Shown piece after piece: positions 29,507-32,992 of a DNA stretch of 32,992 nt. Under the pieces are notes generated by a model. The model had not been told where the DNA came from. It saw nothing but the letters and a program-made list of their open reading frames with translations, and did not search any database. The number at the start of each line of letters is the position of its first letter. Position 1 is the first letter of the stretch. This DNA comes from Chara braunii. Taxonomy: Eukaryota > Streptophyta > Charophyceae > Charales > Characeae. A program made the translations under genes and the position numbers. The DNA is taken from contig BFEA01000266.1 in NCBI GenBank assembly GCA_003427395.1, positions 492,556 through 525,547 on the forward strand. Reading direction: 5' to 3'.

Positions 29507-30901
29507 CTACAGAATATATTCTGCCATCTGAATCCACAGTTTCCCTTTAGGACCGAAGATTGCCTGTGTTGGCCATTTGGCCAACAGCGCGATGTTTTGT
29601 TGCATGGGGTCCAGGATGCCTAACCCCCCTTGATCTCTCGGACACGCTATCGTCTCCCACGCTATTTTCACCATATAGCCCTCCTCCTCTTTTGCGTGGG
29701 GCTGCCAGATATACTTAGCACCAGTTCTCTGGATTGCCCTATATGTCGCGTCTCCCAGAAGGTGTACTGTCAGGGGAAACCAAAGAGTGGAGAAAGCCGC
29801 CGGAGACAGCACTAGCACCCTTCCAAATAGGGATAGCCGGAAATTTCTGGCCCACCCCTGAACCTTGGCTGTTACTTTATCTTTTAGGATGGTATCCTGT
29901 GTCTTTGAGCAATCCGAAAATGACAGCTGAACTCCCAAAAACCAGTTGGAGGCGTCGGCTGGGATGGGCCTGAGGGCCCAATCTACGCTTATGGTAAACA
30001 GTGGGGGGAGAAAAAACACGGACTTGTCCCAGTTAATTGATGCTTCCGACAGGTTGCAGTAGTTTTCCAATACCTTTCTCAGTTCATTTAGGGAGGAAGG
30101 CTCATTCATACATGCCACTGTCAAGTCGTCAGCAATGGCTCCGCCCTTCCAATGGATATTCCGGGAGAGGTTCAGACCAATTATCCTATCATTCACCCTT
30201 ATGTTTATAAGTAATACTTCTAACTGTACCACGAATAGCAACGAGGCTAGCGGACATCCTTGCCTTAGTGATCTAGTCAGGGGGAAGGGAGCTGGCAGAT
30301 GGCCGTTCACCATAACCGTAGACGTGGCCTCAACATACATTGCTCTAGCCCACCTACATAATCCTCGCCCAAAACCCATCTTTGAAAAGGTGGTGGAGAC
30401 AAATGCCCACCCCACCTTGTCATAAGCTTTTTCCATATCCAACAGCAAGATCGCCACGTCTCTCTTTCCTCTCCCTATAACCTCTAGCGCCTGAACAGTG
30501 GCCATAATATTGTCAAATATGGATCTGCCCTTGACAAAGGCCCCTTGTTCCCATCCTACTAAGTCGGGTAGGAAGTGGGATAGTCTAATCACGAGTGCTT
30601 TAGCTAGTATTTTATAAGCTACGTTTAAAACTGAGATCGGCCTATAATTTTTCACCTCTCTCTTATCCCCCTTTTTGTATATGAGTGAGATTACCCAGTT
30701 CAGCCAGCTTTGTGGGAGGTGTCCGGACTCCAGGGCCCCGTTGAAGATCTGACAAAAGAATGGGCCAAAAGAGCCCCACATACTTACAAACAACTCCACC
30801 GGTAGGCCGTCTAAGCCTGGACATTTTCCTCTCGCCATTTGTCTAGCCGCCTGGAGTAGTTCTTGAGATGCGAATGGAGCGTCTAGTTCTTGAGATGCCA
30901 C
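29507..30901 (-). CDS. LINE reverse transcriptase domain, uninterrupted
   Basis: The frame is open for 464 residues. In order: GKCPGLDGLPVELF (25-38), LIYKKGDKREVKNYRPISVL (73-92), QGAFVKGRSIFDN (119-131), LLLDMEKAYDKVGW (152-165, catalytic Asp155), RQGCPLASLLF (213-223) and AIADDLTV (255-262). The last carries the two catalytic Asp (258, 259) in the form IADD instead of the usual FADD. GGLGILDP (425-432) is the post-RT motif of LINEs. The first Met is arbitrary; the natural protein would begin far upstream with an endonuclease. Homology ends at a stop at 29507. RT would copy LINE RNA at a nicked target. The change to Ile in the catalytic box and the broken C-terminus suggest it is inactive. 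Confidence 0.85.
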   Translation of the reverse strand: MASQELDAPFASQELLQAARQMARGKCPGLDGLPVELFVSMWGSFGPFFCQIFNGALESGHLPQSWLNWVISLIYKKGDKREVKNYRPISVLNVAYKILAKALVIRLSHFLPDLVGWEQGAFVKGRSIFDNIMATVQALEVIGRGKRDVAILLLDMEKAYDKVGWAFVSTTFSKMGFGRGLCRWARAMYVEATSTVMVNGHLPAPFPLTRSLRQGCPLASLLFVVQLEVLLINIRVNDRIIGLNLSRNIHWKGGAIADDLTVACMNEPSSLNELRKVLENYCNLSEASINWDKSVFFLPPLFTISVDWALRPIPADASNWFLGVQLSFSDCSKTQDTILKDKVTAKVQGWARNFRLSLFGRVLVLSPAAFSTLWFPLTVHLLGDATYRAIQRTGAKYIWQPHAKEEEGYMVKIAWETIACPRDQGGLGILDPMQQNIALLAKWPTQAIFGPKGKLWIQMAEYIL

Positions 30902-31097
30902 AAAGTTGTACGAACTTCCCCGAGGCTTAGGGGAATCAGCATCGTCCGCGACCTGGATATAGCGACCTCGATGACTAAAGGAGATAGCACCACTCTGGGG
31001 ACTTTAATCAGTTGGGTAAACTCAGTCAGGTAAATCTCGACCGTAAGCGTCAATGAGTAGAAAGGATTGTAGGTACCCATTCTCCATGTTTAACATG

Positions 31098-31310
31098 AGA
31101 ACAAATTCTCCTGTAGAACATGGAAAGATACATCGCAAACTTTTTTTTGTCTTTTGTGCATGTGGAGCGTCATGGAGCAAAGGCCCAGGCCCCCCTACTG
31201 GCCAAATGTCCAAGCGAGAATCAATCCTGTTTTTACTTTTTTTTTTGGGCGGGGGAGGGGGTGGCGGAAGAACGAATCTTCCTGTAGAACAGGGAAAGAT
31301 ACACCGCCAA
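31098..31310 (+). repeat. GGAAAGATACA repeat family, two plus-strand copies
   Basis: The copy at 31098-31190 reads CTCCTGTAGAACATGG, AAAGATACATCGC, a T-run and TTTTGTGCATGTGGAGCGTC. The copy at 31269-31310 reads CGAATCTTCCTGTAGAACAG, GGAAAGATACACCGCC, then nine T. Both lie upstream of the LINE's 5' border. A G-rich stretch (31247-31264) lies between them. Confidence 0.75.
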
Positions 31311-31495
31311 TTTTTTTTTAATTCCTCCCCCCTCTCTGACAGCCTGGAAATGTGATCAGCAGGGCGATGGCCTTTAGATACCATCATTGAACTGACAGGC
31401 CCTGTGCAATTCAGAATGATCGTATCTGGACTGGATTCGAACTTGAGTCTGTATTTCAACAGTGCAGGGGTGCACCAACTGAGTTAGGCCCGTTG
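31311..31495 (-). mobile_element. tRNA-derived SINE
   Basis: The minus strand starts with a tRNA-like head: GGGCCTAACTCAGTTGGTGC contains the A-box, and GTTCGAATCC (plus 31433-31442) is an exact B-box. Their spacing is about 30-35 nt, as in a real tRNA. About 115 bp of unrelated body follow, ending in nine A (plus-strand T 31311-31319). Head, body and A-tail in this order, about 185 bp in all, is the SINE layout. It is not a functional tRNA gene: the acceptor stem does not close. Confidence 0.65.
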
Positions 31496-31527
31496 GTGAT
31501 TTGTGGTATTTTGCTCATCTGCTTCCA

Positions 31528-31580
31528 GTGAAGTTCGAACAATGCAGGGGTGTACCAACTGAGGGCCTACTTACACTACG
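31528..31580 (-). repeat. Second, deleted tRNA-like head
   Basis: On the minus strand CCCTCAGTTGGTACACCCCT is followed at once by GCATTGTTCGAACTTC. The A-box and B-box are joined with the middle deleted. It shares the CAGGGGTG-ACCAACTGAG word with the SINE at 31461-31485. Confidence 0.5.
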
Positions 31581-31664
31581 GTAAGCACAATCTTAAATGT
31601 GTCGGACCCCATTTACGGGCGGTATTATATGCATATGACCACAGTTCCATCCACAAATAAGTAC

Positions 31665-31750
31665 AAAAATGGACCATTTCTTGATTTATGTGTGTCATCC
31701 TTGGATTCCTGGCACAAGGGCCATGCTAATCTTCACTATGAGGACTGGCT
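31665..31750 (-). pseudogene. U6 snRNA-derived sequence, second copy
   Basis: The minus strand reads GAAGATTAGCATGGCCC, then (after an insertion of about nine bases) AAGGATGACACACATAAATC, AAGAAATGGTCC and a T run. This is the central and 3' part of U6. The AGC triad is kept here, unlike the copy at 3508. The ACAGAGA box is changed (ATAGTGA) and the 5' stem-loop is not recognisable. The internal insertion and lost box make function unlikely. Confidence 0.8.
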
Positions 31751-31996
31751 GATGCGGTCGGGTTCGGCTGAACATTTTTAATTTTTGTGTGGTTTAACTC
31801 TCTTGGTTCAGTATATCGCCAGTGCAGTGACATGGCCCTCCTTCAAGTTTTATCTCATTCCCGCCTTTGGACCGCTGCTTCGCCACGGTGGGTCCGACTT
31901 GTACTATTAAAAACTGCAAAGGGCCTGACGTGACGCTTCCCAGAGGGCCCAGGGAAATTTGGTGCCGCACGGCAGTCCCTGTGCTAGGCAAAATTG
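31751..31996. other. Unassigned sequence
   Basis: No gene or repeat recognised. Open frames on both strands are short and without domains. Confidence 0.3.
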
Positions 31997-32215
31997 GTGC
32001 CACTCTGCGCGGGACCAGGAGCAAAGCGCACCATTTCGTGTGGGCGTGTGAGGTGCCCGTGCGCGGTGCTGGGAGCCAAGCGCAGCGGTTCATTTTCTGT
32101 CAATGCGGTCGCGCGGGGGGGGGGGAACATCCTGCGAACTGTCAGCGAGGTGTCCGTGCACAGCGCCGGGGGCCAGGTGCAGCGGTTCACCTTTTGTGGG
32201 GCGTCAGCGGTCGGC
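31997..32215. repeat. GC-rich minisatellite, three diverged units
   Basis: Units of about 56 bp start near 31997, 32053 and 32150, each with the pattern GTGCC-GTGCGC, then GGAGC-AAGCGCA, then a TTC-rich stretch. An extra 41 bp with an 11-G run sits before the third unit. Confidence 0.55.
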
Positions 32216-32450
32216 ATTGTTTTCGTAGTCAGCGGTGAGCACCCCGTTGGTCAGCAGTCAATGTCTAAAGGACAGCGCGGTGGCCGTTGCTCCACAAAGC
32301 CGCAGTCTGTGTGGCCCGTGTAGTGAGGGTGAAGATCGTGCGTGTTGGAAGAGGCATGATCGAGGAGAGATGGACGGACGATCGACGGTCCCGGCACAAG
32401 GGAACGCGAGGGGTGATGAGGCTGTATTTGCAGACGTGTTGCTCATCCTA
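32216..32450. other. Unassigned sequence
   Basis: No gene or repeat recognised between the GC-rich minisatellite and the 43-bp tandem repeat. Confidence 0.3.
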
Positions 32451-32536
32451 TCGATGGATTCAGCGTGAGCCCAGCCGCGAGGTTGGAGACTTATCGATGG
32501 ATTCAGCGTGAGCCCAGCCTCGAGGTTGGAGACTTA
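32451..32536. repeat. 43-bp tandem duplication
   Basis: TCGATGGATTCAGCGTGAGC begins at 32451 and again at 32494. The units differ at a single base (CCGCGAGG against CCTCGAGG). GT and CT dinucleotide runs follow at about 32554-32588. Confidence 0.9.
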
Positions 32537-32709
32537 CCTGATCTCTCTCCTTCTGTGTGTGTGTGTGTATCTCTCTCTCTCTCTCTCACACATTCGGATA
32601 TAAAGAAAAAAAAAGAGAAAGAGAACAGGGCATCAAAGATAAAGATATAACACAGGTTGACTCCAAAAAAGAAGCACTAGAGGACCTGAGACCAAAGAAA
32701 TGGAGGACC

Positions 32710-32732
32710 AAAAAAAAAAAAAAAAAAAAAAA
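32710..32732. repeat. Poly(A) run
   Basis: An uninterrupted A-run of 23 bases. The upstream 32590-32709 is A/G-rich without a recognisable gene. It may be the tail of a retroposed sequence, but nothing identifiable precedes it. Confidence 0.7.
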
Positions 32733-32743
32733 GCAAGTGGCAC

Positions 32744-32895
32744 TGTATATTTCCATGTTCTTGCGGAAGATTCATTCTGATTTCGCTCATCCTATCGATG
32801 GAAGTAGCATGGCTGGAAAGCAGTGTATATTTCCATATTCTAGCGGATGATTCATTCCGATTTTGCTCATCCTATCGATGGAAGTAGCCTTTCTA
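32744..32895 (-). repeat. 80-bp tandem repeat carrying the GGAAAGATACA family core
   Basis: TGTATATTTCCAT-TTCT starts at 32744 and 32824. Each unit ends with GCTCATCCTATCGATGGAAG. The first half, read on the minus strand, is the family core (GAATGAATC-TCCGC-AGAA, CATGGAAATATACA). The second half shares CATCCTATCGATGG with the 43-bp repeat at 32445. Confidence 0.8.
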
Positions 32896-32927
32896 GCCTT
32901 TCTCTATGTCTCTGCGTGCATGACTGG

Positions 32928-32931
<4 letters not shown>

Positions 32932-32992
<61 letters not shown>
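32932..32992. repeat. (CT)n dinucleotide microsatellite at the window edge
   Basis: An uninterrupted CT run to the last base. It is the reverse complement class of the GA run at position 1. Confidence 0.95.

Larger units (their letters stand above)
27560..31000 (-). mobile_element. Minus-strand LINE (non-LTR retrotransposon), 5'-truncated
   Basis: RT (29507-30901) is followed on the minus strand by a C-terminal region with zinc knuckle (28103-29230), then about 400-540 bp of 3' untranslated sequence and a poly(A) (27541-27559 as T). No endonuclease domain or ORF1 is seen upstream of 31000, where short repeats take over. The insertion is therefore 5'-truncated or its 5' part is overwritten. 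Confidence 0.8.

Noticed and set aside
31425-31495. A functional tRNA gene on the minus strand
   Set aside because: The A- and B-boxes are good, but the acceptor stem does not pair and an A-tailed body follows, so it is a SINE head.

Overview
**Organism.** The window looks like repeat-rich nuclear DNA of a green-lineage eukaryote. A streptophyte alga with flagellate gametes, for example a Chara-like charophyte, fits best. This is inference from content, not from a database match. The evidence is: (i) a Ty3/gypsy LTR retrotransposon with a plant-style initiator-tRNA-Met primer site; (ii) plant-type LINE reverse transcriptases with the C-terminal zinc knuckle; (iii) a fragment of plant-type mitochondrial DNA (rps12-rps7); (iv) two U6 snRNA-derived sequences; (v) one giant exon with good splice sites whose last 35 residues match the helix that precedes the WW domain in CEP164-type basal-body proteins. 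No bacterial gene organisation is visible.

**Layout.** 1-2436 is a purine-rich (GGA) satellite interrupted by a dispersed repeat, here called X. 2441-2808 is a mitochondrial insert. 3296-3900 is a mosaic of LINE-3'-end-like repeats around a U6 pseudogene. 4061-4204 is a small, well-formed exon. 4960-15871 is a decayed gypsy element of about 10.9 kb. Within it lie a tandem duplication of the LTR/primer-site junction, a large inverted duplication, and a 2.4-kb nested insertion that splits the reverse transcriptase. The nested insertion itself carries a truncated LINE and a second copy of repeat X. 16489-25753 is the giant exon (about 3,088 codons). 25754-27540 holds short repeats, a perfect hairpin and a G-run. 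27541-31000 is a minus-strand LINE with a largely intact RT domain. 31098-32992 holds small repeats, a tRNA-derived SINE, a second U6 pseudogene and simple sequence.

**How it fits together.** The only host gene I can support runs left to right: exon 4061-4204, a 12.3-kb intron holding the gypsy element, then the giant exon. The exon joins are in phase (phase 0 to phase 0). The giant exon ends at a strong phase-1 donor (CAG|GTAAGA), just where a WW domain would be expected to begin, so the gene probably continues beyond what I can identify. Its protein has about 2,100 residues of Ser/Pro/Gly-Lys-rich repeats (including four 120-residue tandem copies), a helical region, a Lys/Arg-rich region and the CEP164-like end. 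Everything else is mobile, satellite or organelle-derived DNA.
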